Source: CAZCQP01 sp964500895 (lineage in GTDB: Bacteria; Bacillota; Clostridia; Lachnospirales; JAISER01). From it: DNA of 64,000 nucleotides. Below the pieces are notes generated by a model. The model worked only from the letters and a program-made list of their open reading frames with translations, was not told where the DNA came from and searched no databases. The stretch covers positions 1 to 64,000 of the forward strand of contig CAZCQP010000003.1 of assembly GCA_964500895.1 (NCBI GenBank), in the 5' to 3' direction. Made by a program: the position numbers and the translations under genes. Below, piece by piece: positions 45,840-56,476 of the stretch (its first letter is position 1; every line of letters begins with the position of its first letter).

Positions 45840-45875
45840 GTCCGCCGGCTCTGTTTTCGGCGGACATTTTACTTT
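45840..45875 (+). terminator. terminator of the xylose operon
   Basis: GTCCGCCG and CGGCGGAC form an 8-bp stem with a 10-nt loop and a T-rich tail (ATTTTACTTT), between the permease and the recombinase genes. Confidence 0.8.
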
Positions 45876-45896
45876 CTTAGAGGATGGTGATAGCTT

Positions 45897-47522
45897 TTGA
45901 AATTTTTTATATACAGCCGTAAGTCTGTCTATACCGGAAAGGGCGAAAGCATTGAAAACCAAATTGAAATGTGCAAACAGTACATTTTTACAAAGTTTCC
46001 AGGTGTAACGGATTTGGCGATGACCGTGTACGAAGATGAAGGTTTTTCAGCAAAGGATACGGCCAGGCCCCAGTTTCAAAAAATGTTAAAGGACATGAAG
46101 CAGGAAAAGCCAGACTTTGTGGTTTGCTACCGGCTGGACCGTATCAGCCGTAATGTCAGCGACTTTTCTGCACTGATAGAAGAATTAAATGACCGCAGCA
46201 TTTCCTTTGTATGCATTAAAGAAGAGTTTGATACTTCAAAACCAATGGGTAAGGCCATGATGTACATTGCTTCGGTTTTCGCCCAGTTAGAACGGGAAAC
46301 CATTGCCGAACGGGTTCGTGATAATATGCTTATGCTTGCCCGCACGGGGCGGTGGCTTGGGGGTACGACACCCACAGGGTATACGTCAGAAAAGGTGCAA
46401 GAGGTGATTGTAGACGGAAAAATGAAAACTGCTTGCAAGCTTAAAGAGAACCCAGAAGAGCTTCGGGCCGTTGACATGATGTTTGAAAAGTTTTTGGAAC
46501 TGCGCAGCATATCCGGCGTAAGCAAACATCTGATGAAGCAGGGCATAAAGTCACGCAGAGGCAAACCTTACACCTTGCTCGGCATTAAAGAGATTTTGCA
46601 AAACCCGGTTTATTGCATGGCAGATAAAGATGCGTTGGACTACTTTACCAAACAAAAGGCAGACGTTTGCTTCGAGGCAAAGGATTGTACGGATAAATAT
46701 GGGCTGTTGTCGTACAACAAGCGTGATTACAAGAAAAAACACGCCCCAAGGCAACCTATAGATAAATGGATTATTGCCATGGGCAAACATAAGGGGCGAA
46801 TACCAGGGCAAAAGTGGGTAACCGTGCAAAAGATACTGGCAGACAACATGCCCACAGGCAAAAAATCTTCCAATATGCATAACGATTACGCTTTGCTTTC
46901 CGGGCTTATTTTCTGTGAAAAGTGTGGTAGCCGGATGTTTGCAAAGCCTCGCAGGAGTAAAGGCGCAAACCCTGATTTATTTGACTATATATGCAACAGT
47001 AAAATGCGTGGTGGCATGGCACTTTGCGATTGCCAAAACATTAGCGGGCAGCAAGCGGACGATATGGCCTGTGCATATCTGATGCAGTACACCAACGGGC
47101 ATTCAAGCATTCATAAGCAACTGGAAAAGCTAAAAAGTGATTTGCAGAGCCGGGAACGTGAAAATCCCATGGCTGTACTCGAGGCAAGCATTAAAAAATG
47201 CAGCGAAGAAATGAACAATCTGGTAAATTCACTGACCCAAACAGGCCTTGGCACAGCATTCATACAGCGTGTTAATGACCGGATGACCACCCTGGACCAA
47301 GAGCTTACAGCGCTAAACAAAACCCGCAACCAGCTAGAGAAAGATGCTGGTGGCATCTTTCAAAAGGAAATGCAGGTAGAACGGTTAGCCACTATGCTTA
47401 TTAGCAAAAAAAGTTACTTTAATGCATTGACCATTCACGAAAAGCGTGTTTTAATTAAATTGATAGTAAAGAAAATGGTTTGGAATGGAAGGGACCTACA
47501 TATTTTTATAAACGGTGCTTAG
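45897..47522 (+). CDS. large serine recombinase of element 3
   Basis: The 541-residue protein has catalytic Ser10 in FIYSRKSVYTG, YRLDRISRN for the Asp-Arg-x-x-Arg region, and helix E around MYIASVFAQLERETIAERVR. A recombinase domain (RGKPYTLLGIKEILQNPVY), a zinc ribbon (CEKCG with later Cys residues) and a coiled coil (about 420-480) follow. TTG at 45897 has GGTGATAG upstream. It stops 35 bp before the right junction, as recombinase 1 does relative to cotJC, suggesting elements 1 and 3 share one architecture. It is the likely enzyme for insertion in feoB. Confidence 0.93.
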   Translation: MKFFIYSRKSVYTGKGESIENQIEMCKQYIFTKFPGVTDLAMTVYEDEGFSAKDTARPQFQKMLKDMKQEKPDFVVCYRLDRISRNVSDFSALIEELNDRSISFVCIKEEFDTSKPMGKAMMYIASVFAQLERETIAERVRDNMLMLARTGRWLGGTTPTGYTSEKVQEVIVDGKMKTACKLKENPEELRAVDMMFEKFLELRSISGVSKHLMKQGIKSRRGKPYTLLGIKEILQNPVYCMADKDALDYFTKQKADVCFEAKDCTDKYGLLSYNKRDYKKKHAPRQPIDKWIIAMGKHKGRIPGQKWVTVQKILADNMPTGKKSSNMHNDYALLSGLIFCEKCGSRMFAKPRRSKGANPDLFDYICNSKMRGGMALCDCQNISGQQADDMACAYLMQYTNGHSSIHKQLEKLKSDLQSRERENPMAVLEASIKKCSEEMNNLVNSLTQTGLGTAFIQRVNDRMTTLDQELTALNKTRNQLEKDAGGIFQKEMQVERLATMLISKKSYFNALTIHEKRVLIKLIVKKMVWNGRDLHIFINGA

Positions 47523-48294
47523 AAAGATGCAAACTTCCCTTTTGGTTGGTGGCGCATTTCCTACACTGCTTGCGCTCATTACCATTTTCTTTGCCATGGG
47601 GGCAACGGGGGTGTGGCAAAGCGTACTAAGCGCCATCATACTTACAGGCATTATTGCACTGGGCGTAGCGGCCACTTTTTTAGCATCCAGATTTTTGTCT
47701 GGTACGGTGCTAAAAGGTACACCATCGTCCTTTACTCTGGAACTTCCTCCTTACCGCAAGCCCCAAGTGGCCAAAGTGTTGGTGCGGTCGTTGTTTGATA
47801 GAACCCTCTTTGTGTTGGGCAGGGCGGTGAGCGTGGCGGCACCTGCGGGGTTAATCATTTGGCTTATGAGCAACATCGTTGTTGGAGATGTAAGCCTTTT
47901 GGCCCACTGTGCTGGCGTTTTAGACCCCTTTGCCAGGTTGTTGGGCATGGATGGTATTATTATGATGGCATTCATCCTTGGTTTTCCGGCCAATGAAATT
48001 GTGTTGCCCATCATTTTAATGGCATACTTGTCCCAAGGTACGTTAATGGAACCCACCAGCATGGAAAATTTGCGTACATTGCTGCTGGACAATGGCTGGA
48101 CCGGAGTGACGGCAATTTGTGTGATGTTATTTTCGCTTATGCATTGGCCCTGTTCCACCACTTGCCTAACCATTCGTAAAGAAACGGAAAGCATGAAATG
48201 GACGGCGGTAGCCTTCGTTTTGCCTACAGTTCTGGGCATGGCAGCCTGTTTTCTGGTGGCTACAGTGGCTCGGCTTCTAGGGCTGGGTCTATGA
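47515..48294 (+). pseudogene. feoB: C-terminal third of feoB, separated by element 3
   Basis: From the TTT codon at 47557 the reading matches FeoB: FPTLLALITIF, SSFTLELPPYRKPQ, VLGRAVSVAAPAGLIIWLM, DGIIMMAFILGFPANEIVLP and the HWPCSTTC motif. About five membrane helices are visible. The 14 codons before 47557 come from the element end. It opens at 47515 with no good ribosome-binding site and would only be useful after excision, when it continues feoB in frame from 35434. Confidence 0.94.
47557..47561 (+). repeat. right junction core of element 3 (TTTCC)
   Basis: Second copy of the TTTCC core, in the same feoB reading phase as 35432-35436. Confidence 0.75.
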
Positions 48295-48313
48295 TTTATG
48301 GAACTGTGTTTAA

Positions 48314-48370
48314 AAAAGAGCCTTTTATACAAGGTTTATACAATAAACACTTGTGGTAAAGGCTCTTTTC
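48314..48370 (+). terminator. terminator after feoB
   Basis: AAAAGAGCC and GGCTCTTTT close a long imperfect stem (about 20 bp with a few mismatches) ending in a T-run, 20 bases after the feoB stop. Confidence 0.75.
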
Positions 48371-48438
48371 GTTGTATGATATAAAAATACCATGCTGTAA
48401 AGTTAATAAGCACATCATTGAGAAAGGGCGGCGGCACT

Positions 48439-49539
48439 ATGGATGCTTTTAATAAGGTTATGATTGTGGACGATACACCGGCAAACCTTAAACTATTAAA
48501 AGAAATGTTACAAAGAATTGGGTTTGACGTTTCTGTGTTTCGAAGTGCGATAGACGCCATTGAAGCCTTGGACTTAAACCCCCCAAGCATCATCTTGATG
48601 GACATCTCTATGCCGGACATGAATGGTTTTGAAGCATGTAAGATTATAAAAGCTAATCCGGTACATAAGGATACCCCCATTATATTTATTAGCGCATTAA
48701 ACGACGTTGAAGATAAAGTGAAAGCATTTGAATATGGCGGTGTGGACTATATTACAAAGCCTTTTGAATTTGAAGAAGTGAAAATGCGGGTGAGCACCCA
48801 TTTACAAATTAGCAAGCTTCAAAAAGAAATACAAGCGTGGAATAATTCGCTGGAAAGGCGGGTACAAAGTCAGCTGGATGAAATTGAACAGACCAATAAA
48901 AGGCTGATTCGGGCGCAAAATTCCACCATCATCGCCTTGGCAAAGTTATCTGAATGCCGGGACACGGATACAGGTTTGCATTTAGAACGGGTGGGGCATT
49001 ATTGTGAAATTTTAGCTAAACATTTAATGCGTAAAAATATCTTTGCGGAAGTTGACGATGATTTTATTCATACGATTAAGTTGGTGGCCCCCCTCCACGA
49101 TATTGGCAAAGTGGGTATCCCAGATAAAATATTGTTGAAACCGGGCAGGCTGGAACCCGATGAATTTGAAATTATGAAAACCCATGCCCAACTGGGGGCA
49201 AACACCTTTTTAGAGGTGAAGAAACAGATGTCTGAAACCGCCTATTGCGAAATGGCTTATGATGTAATTTTATGCCATCATGAAAAATATGATGGTACCG
49301 GCTACCCTATAGGGTTGTCCGGAAACGACATTCCCCTAAGCGCAAGAATTATGGCGGTGGCGGATGTGTATGATGCCCTAAGGAGTAAACGGCCGTACAA
49401 AGAGCCGATTCCTAAAGAGCAGGCAGAGCAAATTATTATAGACAGCTGTGAAAGCCATTTTGCACCAGAGCTGGTGGAAGCGTTTGTGGAAAATCATGAT
49501 TCGTTAAATCAAGTAGCCGAAAGACTGATTGACATGTAG
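48439..49539 (+). CDS. response regulator with HD-GYP phosphodiesterase domain
   Basis: The 366-residue protein has an N-terminal receiver domain ([18 protein letters not shown], phospho-acceptor Asp55 in [11 protein letters not shown] near residue 105), a short coiled coil, and an HD-GYP domain. The latter shows the His-Asp of [12 protein letters not shown] (about 220-221) and [11 protein letters not shown], the GYP-type motif for cyclic-di-GMP hydrolysis. ATG at 48439 follows a GGCGG-type site. It lies 23 bases before a hybrid histidine kinase, so they likely form one signalling pathway. Confidence 0.93.
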   Translation: MDAFNKVMIVDDTPANLKLLKEMLQRIGFDVSVFRSAIDAIEALDLNPPSIILMDISMPDMNGFEACKIIKANPVHKDTPIIFISALNDVEDKVKAFEYGGVDYITKPFEFEEVKMRVSTHLQISKLQKEIQAWNNSLERRVQSQLDEIEQTNKRLIRAQNSTIIALAKLSECRDTDTGLHLERVGHYCEILAKHLMRKNIFAEVDDDFIHTIKLVAPLHDIGKVGIPDKILLKPGRLEPDEFEIMKTHAQLGANTFLEVKKQMSETAYCEMAYDVILCHHEKYDGTGYPIGLSGNDIPLSARIMAVADVYDALRSKRPYKEPIPKEQAEQIIIDSCESHFAPELVEAFVENHDSLNQVAERLIDM

Positions 49540-49562
49540 ACTTGAAAGAGGTGGCTTGGGCT

Positions 49563-52500
49563 ATGCAATCCCTACGCAATAAATTTGTGCTTAATGTTGT
49601 TTTGGTTTTTCTTACGGTGTTGGTGGGCCTGTTTTTTGTGTTTGTTTGCATATTGAATGCCTTTTTTAATGCTACAAAGACGTCTTTAGATTCCTTTGAA
49701 AACAAAGTGATGACGGAACACCTTAATCTTATTTTGACGAATCAAAGAGGCATTGTAGACAATTTAGCCATTAACGCCTTATTAACCGATTTGCTCTCGG
49801 CGTCATCTACTTGGGAGGAATTTAACACAGGAAAAAATTATGCATTGTTTGAAGAAAACTTCCAAAATGCCTATGAAAAAATAAAAACGACTGAATTTGA
49901 TCTGTGGATGATCCACATTTCCGGCGAATACATGCTGGTGAACAGTCCTAAGGCACAACCCATCCGGTTGTCTGCCGACGATATGGAACGCATCAAGGTT
50001 TTGGTGGAAAGAACAACTATGTCCGGGCTTATTGCCCATTTAGACGATAACGGTAATATGATCTGCGATATGGTTGCACCGGTTATGAAAAATGGTAAGC
50101 TGCTGGGGTTTGTAGGTACCACCATGAATTTGAAGCGTTTACTGGAGGATGTGACAGCACATGAAGAGCTGGCGCAACCGCCCACTAATTATTCTGTTAT
50201 ATTTCGGTTGTATAATTATGATTTAAAGAGATTCAATTACAGGGAATTTTGCTTGCAAGATACCCCGCTGCACTTTGAAGATTTACCGCTAGATTACATA
50301 CAGGCACTGGAAGAATCCAAGGTGGACAGGCATAGCCACCAAAAAGGCCAGGCTTATTTGGGGGATTTGGATTTTGATGGGTGGTATCTGGCGTCTTTTC
50401 AACCTAATGGAGCCCTCCTAAGCTTGTTTTCAGAAAATTATATTGCAGGTGGGCTGGTTTCTTATGGCCTCATTATGCTAGTGGTACTGGCAGTTGTAGG
50501 GCTTATTTCCTACCGCACCACCCAACCCATTTATGAACTGGGTTTATTGGTGAAAAATATTCAGCAAGGGTTGCCGTCTAAGCGGTTATCCGGCAACAAT
50601 GAAGTGACTCAGGCTGCAAACAGCTTGATTGAAATGGTGGAATACAACAATAGGCTACTGCATGAAATTAAAAACATGGTATACAGCATTGGCAACGGCA
50701 ATTTAATGAAGCGTTTGGACACAGACCGTTTGGACGCCCCAAACAATGAAATTAAAGCTTCCCTTAATGCCATGATGGACAGCATTGTGGGCGTGTTTGA
50801 TATATTGCCCATGGGCATATCCATTGTGGACAGTAGCTTTAATATTCTTTACGCCAACAAAAGCATCCTAGACATTTTAGGCTTGACACCTCAACAGGTG
50901 GAGCAGGGCCTCACGCTGTATGACTTGGATATTAAAAACAAGCAAAAGATTATGAACGAAATTAACCGCTGCAAAAAAGGGCGGGCTAACGGTACGGCCA
51001 ATATATACACCATGGGTATGCATTTGAAATTTAATACCGTTCACTTCGATTTCTCCGAACGTGCTGATGATACCCAAGTGTTTTTACAGGTTTTTGTTAA
51101 CCAATCGGAAGTGATGGCCAAAATCAACGAACAGGAGCAGATTTTTGCCTATTTCGAGCATATGTCCTTTGTGACGCTGGAAGCGTTATCCCGGTTGTCC
51201 ATGGGTGATTTTCAACATGCGGTTATTGAAGTGGGTCGGCGGCCTTCTGCACCATACCTGCAGTCTATGTTCGACCAGCAGGAAGCCATGGAAAAAGCTT
51301 TTAGAAGCACGGTTCATAACATTGAAACCATCATCACCCATTTAAGCGACACCACCCAGGATTTTGCCACAGGCAACCTGCATTCTGTGGTGGAATGCCG
51401 GGAAGCCACCGGGCAATATGCAGAGCTGGTTAAAACGGTTAACCACTCCTTTGATGTTATCTTAAACTATTTTCAGGTTATTCCTATCCCCATTCGTATT
51501 GTGGGGGCAGACCATAAAATTAAGTTTTACAACAGAGCCAGCGTACAGGAAGGTTTTGGTTACAGCCAAAACAACTGCTTTAAGTTTTTAGGCAAAGATA
51601 AATCTTGCGATATTTGCCCCTTTGCAACCCAAAAAAGGCAAGTGGTCATCCAGGATATTATGGTCGATGGGGACGACGGAAACCCCATGTATTTTAAAGT
51701 GTTCCGTAACCCCCTGTATGATGAAACAGGTTCCATTTACGGCATGTTGGAAATTTGTATTAACGAGACAGAGCTGGTGCGCTTAAGCAAAGCGGCAGAG
51801 AGCGCTAACAAAGCCAAAAGCTTGTTCATTGCCAACATGAGCCATGAAATCCGCACCCCTATGAACGCCATTTTGGGCTATGCCCAGTTGTTACAGTTGA
51901 GTGAGCATATTAACAGTGCGGATATGTACTATGTGAACATCATTAAACGCAACGGCAATCATCTGCTGGCTTTAATCAATGACATTCTGGTGCTGTCCAA
52001 AATTGAAGCAGGCAAAATTAATTTAAACGAAGGGCCTATTAGCTTGCGTCATTTGTTTGAGGATGTGGTCAATACCTTCACGCCACAAATGGATGCAAAA
52101 GGGTTGTTTTTTGAAATGACCATTTCAGATGACATTCCAGACCAAGTTACGGGGGACGGGGGCAAAGTACGCCAGATACTGTTTAACGTTATGAGCAATG
52201 CGGTGAAGTTTACAGACAAGGGGGGAATTGCGCTTCATGCTTCCCAAACGCCAGCCAGTAACGACCGCATTAAGGTTCAGATAGACGTGCGGGATACAGG
52301 CAAAGGCATTAAAAACGAGGAAATGCAACAGGTGTTTAATGCATTTGAACAGACAGAGGCCGGCATTCAATCTGGCGGCGGCACAGGGCTTGGCATGTCC
52401 ATTAGCCGTACCTTTGCCCGTATGATGGGCGGGGAGTTGTCTGTCATCAACTCCATGGAAGGCCATGGCACCACCTTTAGAATGGAGTTTACATTTAAAA

Positions 52501-53174
52501 ATTGTCATTCCGCCGTTTTGCCAGAAATCCATGACGATAAGGATTATGGAAAAATAAAAAAGATTAATAAAGAATTTACAATTTTGGTAGCAGATGATAA
52601 AATAGACAATAGGGAGATTCTTAAGAAACTCTTAACCAGGGTGGGCTTTCACGTGATTGAGGCGGAAAATGGACTTGAGGCTGTGGACATGTGGCAGAAA
52701 GAGCGCCCAGATTTGATCACTATGGATTTGCGAATGCCAAAGGTAAATGGCATTGAAGCAATTTTGCGTATACGGAAGGGGGAACAAGGGGCTTCTACGC
52801 CGATTATTGCTGTAACGGCTAATGCTTTTGACGAACATAAGCAGGAGGCGTTGGCTGCTGGTGCAAATGATTTTATATCAAAGCCTGTGGATATGGACCA
52901 GTTAATGCGTGCTATTAATGGCTTGCTGGATGTAACCTATGAATTTGAAGAAGAAACAGACGAAGTGCCAGCCGAAACCAACATACCACAAAGCCCCATT
53001 GACCCAGAGACAAAGCAAGCACTGAAAGACGCCGTGTATAAAGGCGACTTTGACACGGTAATAACCTTGGCAGAATCCCTTCAAAATCAGAACCCCTTGT
53101 TGGCCGCCAAATTGTGTGAACTGGCGGACAATTTTGACAACAGGTCTATTCTAAGCTTGTTGGATCAAGGTTAA
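49563..53174 (+). CDS. hybrid sensor histidine kinase with PAS domains and receiver
   Basis: The 1203-residue protein has an N-terminal membrane helix (about 6-28), a ~270-residue extracytoplasmic sensor, and a second helix near 300 ([17 protein letters not shown]). HAMP and PAS-like regions follow, including one with a Cys-rich CDICPF segment. Next are HisKA with phospho-acceptor His761 ([11 protein letters not shown]), an HATPase domain with [10 protein letters not shown], a receiver with Asp1055 ([10 protein letters not shown]), and a C-terminal Hpt-like tail. ATG at 49563 has GAGGTGG eight bases upstream. It probably phosphorylates the HD-GYP regulator encoded before it. The Cys-rich PAS could sense redox or metal, by inference. 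Confidence 0.9.
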   Translation: MQSLRNKFVLNVVLVFLTVLVGLFFVFVCILNAFFNATKTSLDSFENKVMTEHLNLILTNQRGIVDNLAINALLTDLLSASSTWEEFNTGKNYALFEENFQNAYEKIKTTEFDLWMIHISGEYMLVNSPKAQPIRLSADDMERIKVLVERTTMSGLIAHLDDNGNMICDMVAPVMKNGKLLGFVGTTMNLKRLLEDVTAHEELAQPPTNYSVIFRLYNYDLKRFNYREFCLQDTPLHFEDLPLDYIQALEESKVDRHSHQKGQAYLGDLDFDGWYLASFQPNGALLSLFSENYIAGGLVSYGLIMLVVLAVVGLISYRTTQPIYELGLLVKNIQQGLPSKRLSGNNEVTQAANSLIEMVEYNNRLLHEIKNMVYSIGNGNLMKRLDTDRLDAPNNEIKASLNAMMDSIVGVFDILPMGISIVDSSFNILYANKSILDILGLTPQQVEQGLTLYDLDIKNKQKIMNEINRCKKGRANGTANIYTMGMHLKFNTVHFDFSERADDTQVFLQVFVNQSEVMAKINEQEQIFAYFEHMSFVTLEALSRLSMGDFQHAVIEVGRRPSAPYLQSMFDQQEAMEKAFRSTVHNIETIITHLSDTTQDFATGNLHSVVECREATGQYAELVKTVNHSFDVILNYFQVIPIPIRIVGADHKIKFYNRASVQEGFGYSQNNCFKFLGKDKSCDICPFATQKRQVVIQDIMVDGDDGNPMYFKVFRNPLYDETGSIYGMLEICINETELVRLSKAAESANKAKSLFIANMSHEIRTPMNAILGYAQLLQLSEHINSADMYYVNIIKRNGNHLLALINDILVLSKIEAGKINLNEGPISLRHLFEDVVNTFTPQMDAKGLFFEMTISDDIPDQVTGDGGKVRQILFNVMSNAVKFTDKGGIALHASQTPASNDRIKVQIDVRDTGKGIKNEEMQQVFNAFEQTEAGIQSGGGTGLGMSISRTFARMMGGELSVINSMEGHGTTFRMEFTFKNCHSAVLPEIHDDKDYGKIKKINKEFTILVADDKIDNREILKKLLTRVGFHVIEAENGLEAVDMWQKERPDLITMDLRMPKVNGIEAILRIRKGEQGASTPIIAVTANAFDEHKQEALAAGANDFISKPVDMDQLMRAINGLLDVTYEFEEETDEVPAETNIPQSPIDPETKQALKDAVYKGDFDTVITLAESLQNQNPLLAAKLCELADNFDNRSILSLLDQG

Positions 53175-53215
53175 TATGCGACAGGATGAGGATGAAAGCG
53201 AGGAGAAGTTTACAC

Positions 53216-53731
53216 ATGGACATTTCAGGAACGCGTTCGGAAGAAAATGTGAGATTGGCTTTTGCCGGTGAGTCTCAAGCCCGAAACAAATACACCTATT
53301 TTGCATTGCAAGCCAGGAATGAAGGCTTGACTAAAGTGGCGGATCTTTTTGAAGAAATGGCCCGCAACGAAATGGAACATGCAAAAATTTGGTTTAAGCT
53401 TTTAAACAATGGCTTGGGTGAAAGTATGGAAAATCTGATGGCTGCTGCCGAAAGCGAACGGGAGGAATGGGAAAGCTTGTATCCTAGCTTTGCCCAAACC
53501 GCCAGAGATGAAGGGTTTGAGCTTTTAGCCATTATGTTTGATAATATAGCGGCCATTGAAAAAAGCCATGAAAACCGTTTTCTTGAAATGCTGGCAGAGA
53601 TTCAGGGTGAAAAAAACAAAAGCTCTGCCGTGGTGGAAATATCCCCGCCTGTCTATATTTGCAGCCGTTGTGGGTACAAACAAGAAACTGCCATGCACAA
53701 GTGCCCGGTTTGCGGCGAGCAGCTTACATAA
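53216..53731 (+). CDS. rubrerythrin
   Basis: Rubrerythrin detoxifies hydrogen peroxide in anaerobes. The 171-residue protein has the ferritin-like diiron domain (ESQARNKYTYFALQAR, EMARNEMEHAKIW, EKSHENRF with Glu/His ligands) and a C-terminal rubredoxin-like site CSRCGYKQ...CPVCGE. GGAG lies upstream of the ATG at 53216. It follows the sensor kinase by 41 bases and may be co-transcribed with the signalling pair. Confidence 0.96.
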   Translation: MDISGTRSEENVRLAFAGESQARNKYTYFALQARNEGLTKVADLFEEMARNEMEHAKIWFKLLNNGLGESMENLMAAAESEREEWESLYPSFAQTARDEGFELLAIMFDNIAAIEKSHENRFLEMLAEIQGEKNKSSAVVEISPPVYICSRCGYKQETAMHKCPVCGEQLT

Positions 53732-53839
53732 AAGGGCAGCTGCCACCAGGGTGTGTTTGTTAATGAATGTTCAAACACTGCCTAGATGGCGCTTGGTTAT
53801 ATTGATTGTAAAAAGGTTGTTAGGAAGGAACATGTTTCG

Positions 53840-55981
53840 TTGGACATTTTAAAGCAATTGGAAGATGAATTTCAATTAAAGCCGTTTCAGGTGCAAAATA
53901 CGGTAAATCTTTTAGACGAAGGGAACACCATTCCCTTTATCGCCCGTTACCGCAAGGAATTAACGGGTTCCATTGACGACCAGCTTTTAAGGGAACTTTA
54001 CGACAGGCTGTGTTATTTGCGTAACTTGGAAGAACGGCGGGAACAGGTGCGCAAATCTATTGCAGAGCAGGACAAGCTCACTGATGAGCTGTCTGCGAAG
54101 CTGGACGTTGCCACCACTTTGGTGGAATTAGAAGACATTTACCGGCCCTTTAAGCCCAAACGGCGCACCCGGGCGTCCATTGCCAAGGAACGAGGGCTGC
54201 AAGGCTTGGCGGATGTGCTATGGGCACAAGAAACCAAAACGCCCTTGGAAACCTTGGCAGAAGCTTACATCAACCCGGAAAAAGAGGTCCATTCTATCCA
54301 GGATGCTTTATCAGGTGCCAAAGACATTGTGGCGGAAATGATTTCAGATTCCGCCGATATTCGGAGCATGATTCGTAAAGAAACGGTTAGGAAAGGTTTT
54401 GTGGTGTCCAAGGCCACAGATGCCGAAAAACAAACGGTGTACGACATGTATGCAGATTTTTCAGAGCCGGTGAGCCGCATTGCAGGGCACCGTATACTGG
54501 CTTTAAACCGGGGCGAAAAGGAAAAGCTGTTAACGGTTAAAATTGAAGCCCCGGTGGAAGACATTTACAACAGGCTGGAAAAAGCGCTGCTGAAGAAAAA
54601 CGACCATACCGCTCTGGCCATGCAGGAAACCATAGACGACAGCTACAAACGGCTGATTGCACCGTCTATTGAACGAGAAATACGCAATGATTTAACAGAA
54701 AAGGCAGAAGAAGGGGCCATTAAAGTCTTTGCCCAAAACTTAAAGCCTTTATTGTTGGAAGCGCCTTTAAAAGAACGGGTGGTTATGGCGCTGGACCCGG
54801 GGTTCCGCACAGGCTGCAAAATGGCTGTGATAGACGGCACAGGCAAGGTGTTAAGCACCGGCGTCATTTACCCCACCGCCCCCCAAAACAAAACCGAAGA
54901 AGCCAAAGCAAAGCTGTTGCCCCTCATTGAAAAATACGGGGTTTCTATTATTGCCATTGGCAACGGTACCGCCTCCAGAGAGACAGAAAGTTTTGTGGCG
55001 GACATGCTGAAAGGCATTCAAAGGGATGTAAAGTACGTGATTGTAAATGAAGCAGGGGCATCGGTTTACTCTGCTTCTAAGCTGGGGGCAGAGGAATTTC
55101 CAGACTTTGACGTGGCCCTGCGCAGTGCTGTTTCTATTGGCCGCCGGTTGCAAGACCCCCTGGCTGAACTGGTTAAAATAGACCCTAAAAGCATTGGGGT
55201 GGGGCAGTATCAGCATGACATGAACCAAAAACGTTTGGGCGATACATTGGGCGGTGTAGTGGAAGACTGTGTAAACAGCGTTGGGGTGGATTTAAACACC
55301 GCATCGCCGGCTTTGCTGTCTTATGTGTCTGGCATTTCTGCAACATTAGCCAAAAATATTATAACGTTTAGGGAAGCAAATGGTAAGTTTAAAAGCCGCA
55401 GCCAACTTAAAAAAGTGGCCAAGCTGGGGCCTAAAGCTTTTGAACAGTGTGCAGGATTTTTGCGTATTCCCGAAGGGGAGCATGTGCTGGATAATACGGG
55501 TGTACACCCGGAGTCTTACAAAGCGGCTCAACAGTTGTTACAGTCCTTGAACTATACGTTGGAGGATGTGCAGGGAAGAACACTTAAAAACATACAGAAC
55601 AGCATTCGGGATATGAAAAAACTGGCGGAAGAATTGTCTATAGGGGTTCCCACCTTGCTGGACATTATTAAAGAGCTGGAAAAGCCGGGCAGAGACCCTC
55701 GGGATGCCGCACCCCCGGTTTTACGCAGCGATGTGCTGTCTATGGAAGACTTAACCGAAGGCATGGTGCTGAAAGGTACAGTGCGCAACGTGATTGACTT
55801 TGGGGCGTTTGTGGACATTGGCGTTCATCAGGATGGGCTGGTGCACATTTCCCAAATTTCCGATAAATTCATTAAACATCCTTTAGATGCCGTAAGCATT
55901 GGCGATATTGTAACGGTTAAAGTTTTAAGTGTAGATTTAGGCAAAAAGCGCATTTCCCTCACCATGAAAGGCGTGGAGTAG
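53840..55981 (+). CDS. tex: Tex family RNA-binding transcription accessory protein
   Basis: The 713-residue protein has the Tex N-terminal helical region (NTVNLLDEGNTIPFIARYRK), a YqgF/RNase H-like domain (ALDPGFRTGCKMAVIDGTGK), helix-hairpin-helix motifs (LNTASPALLSYVSGISATLA) and a C-terminal S1 domain (GMVLKGTVRNVIDFGAFVDI). TTG at 53840 is preferred: GGAAGGA lies about ten bases upstream and the product begins MDILKQLEDEF, as in the family. It is 108 bases after rubrerythrin. Confidence 0.95.
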   Translation: MDILKQLEDEFQLKPFQVQNTVNLLDEGNTIPFIARYRKELTGSIDDQLLRELYDRLCYLRNLEERREQVRKSIAEQDKLTDELSAKLDVATTLVELEDIYRPFKPKRRTRASIAKERGLQGLADVLWAQETKTPLETLAEAYINPEKEVHSIQDALSGAKDIVAEMISDSADIRSMIRKETVRKGFVVSKATDAEKQTVYDMYADFSEPVSRIAGHRILALNRGEKEKLLTVKIEAPVEDIYNRLEKALLKKNDHTALAMQETIDDSYKRLIAPSIEREIRNDLTEKAEEGAIKVFAQNLKPLLLEAPLKERVVMALDPGFRTGCKMAVIDGTGKVLSTGVIYPTAPQNKTEEAKAKLLPLIEKYGVSIIAIGNGTASRETESFVADMLKGIQRDVKYVIVNEAGASVYSASKLGAEEFPDFDVALRSAVSIGRRLQDPLAELVKIDPKSIGVGQYQHDMNQKRLGDTLGGVVEDCVNSVGVDLNTASPALLSYVSGISATLAKNIITFREANGKFKSRSQLKKVAKLGPKAFEQCAGFLRIPEGEHVLDNTGVHPESYKAAQQLLQSLNYTLEDVQGRTLKNIQNSIRDMKKLAEELSIGVPTLLDIIKELEKPGRDPRDAAPPVLRSDVLSMEDLTEGMVLKGTVRNVIDFGAFVDIGVHQDGLVHISQISDKFIKHPLDAVSIGDIVTVKVLSVDLGKKRISLTMKGVE

Positions 55982-56009
55982 CTACAGAACACCGAATGCA
56001 ATTTTTGAC

Positions 56010-56047
56010 AAGTATAGCCGCCAAGTTTTTACATGGCGGCTATACTT
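56010..56047. terminator. hairpin between convergent genes
   Basis: AAGTATAGCCGCCA and TGGCGGCTATACTT form a perfect 14-bp stem between tex (+) and the MmcQ-like gene (-). T-runs are weak in both directions. Confidence 0.65.
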
Positions 56048-56050
56048 CGG

Positions 56051-56413
56051 TTATGTTGATTTTGTAAGGCCATAGCTCAAATCAATCAATTCAAAAACCC
56101 TTTCTTTTGGGCAAGAACCGTCGAGTAAAACTGTAATCCAATGTTCTTTGTTCATATGATAGGCCGGTAAGATACCAGCTTTGTTCCTAAGCGAGCCAAT
56201 TAAAAGAGGGTCGCATTTTAGGAGAAGCGCATCAATCAGTTTGTTGCCAGGGAGGTTTAATTTATCCTCTGTAATATTCACGATTGCACCAAACCATTTT
56301 CGATTAGATTTATGCCGTAAAATTGCAGATTGGGGCGTTTTTGCCCACGGATAGTCAGGTTCAATATTGTACTTATCTTTCGCATAGATAAAGATTGCAT
56401 CACGGTTTATCAT
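56051..56413 (-). CDS. MmcQ/YjbR family protein
   Basis: The 120-residue protein has the MmcQ/YjbR pattern: an N-terminal helix (AIFIYAKDKYNIEPDYPW), RKWFGAIVNI, LKCDPLLIGSLRN, GILPAYHMNKEHWITVLLDG and a C-terminal helix. The fold is CyaY-like and possibly DNA-binding, but the function is not established. ATG at 56413 has AAGGAA nine bases upstream. It stands alone on minus. Confidence 0.88.
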   Translation of the reverse strand: MINRDAIFIYAKDKYNIEPDYPWAKTPQSAILRHKSNRKWFGAIVNITEDKLNLPGNKLIDALLLKCDPLLIGSLRNKAGILPAYHMNKEHWITVLLDGSCPKERVFELIDLSYGLTKST

Positions 56414-56476
56414 TTTACCCACTTCCTTTGTACAAGAATACAACAAAGATCACCTAAATACAAATGCTATTTTTCC

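Larger units (their letters stand above)
35432..47561 (+). mobile_element. element 3: 12.1-kb xylose-operon element interrupting feoB
   Basis: The element lies between two TTTCC cores in the same frame position of feoB (repeat to repeat 12,125 bp). Joining 5' and 3' parts gives NGRFPTLLALITI, the conserved FeoB reading, in frame, for a total of about 707 residues, the usual FeoB length. Cargo: a small minus-strand ORF, a LacI regulator, xylA, xylB, a TIM-barrel isomerase, an oxidoreductase, and a three-gene sugar ABC importer. The serine recombinase is at the right end, 35 bp from the junction. No conjugation or phage genes are seen. Confidence 0.9.
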
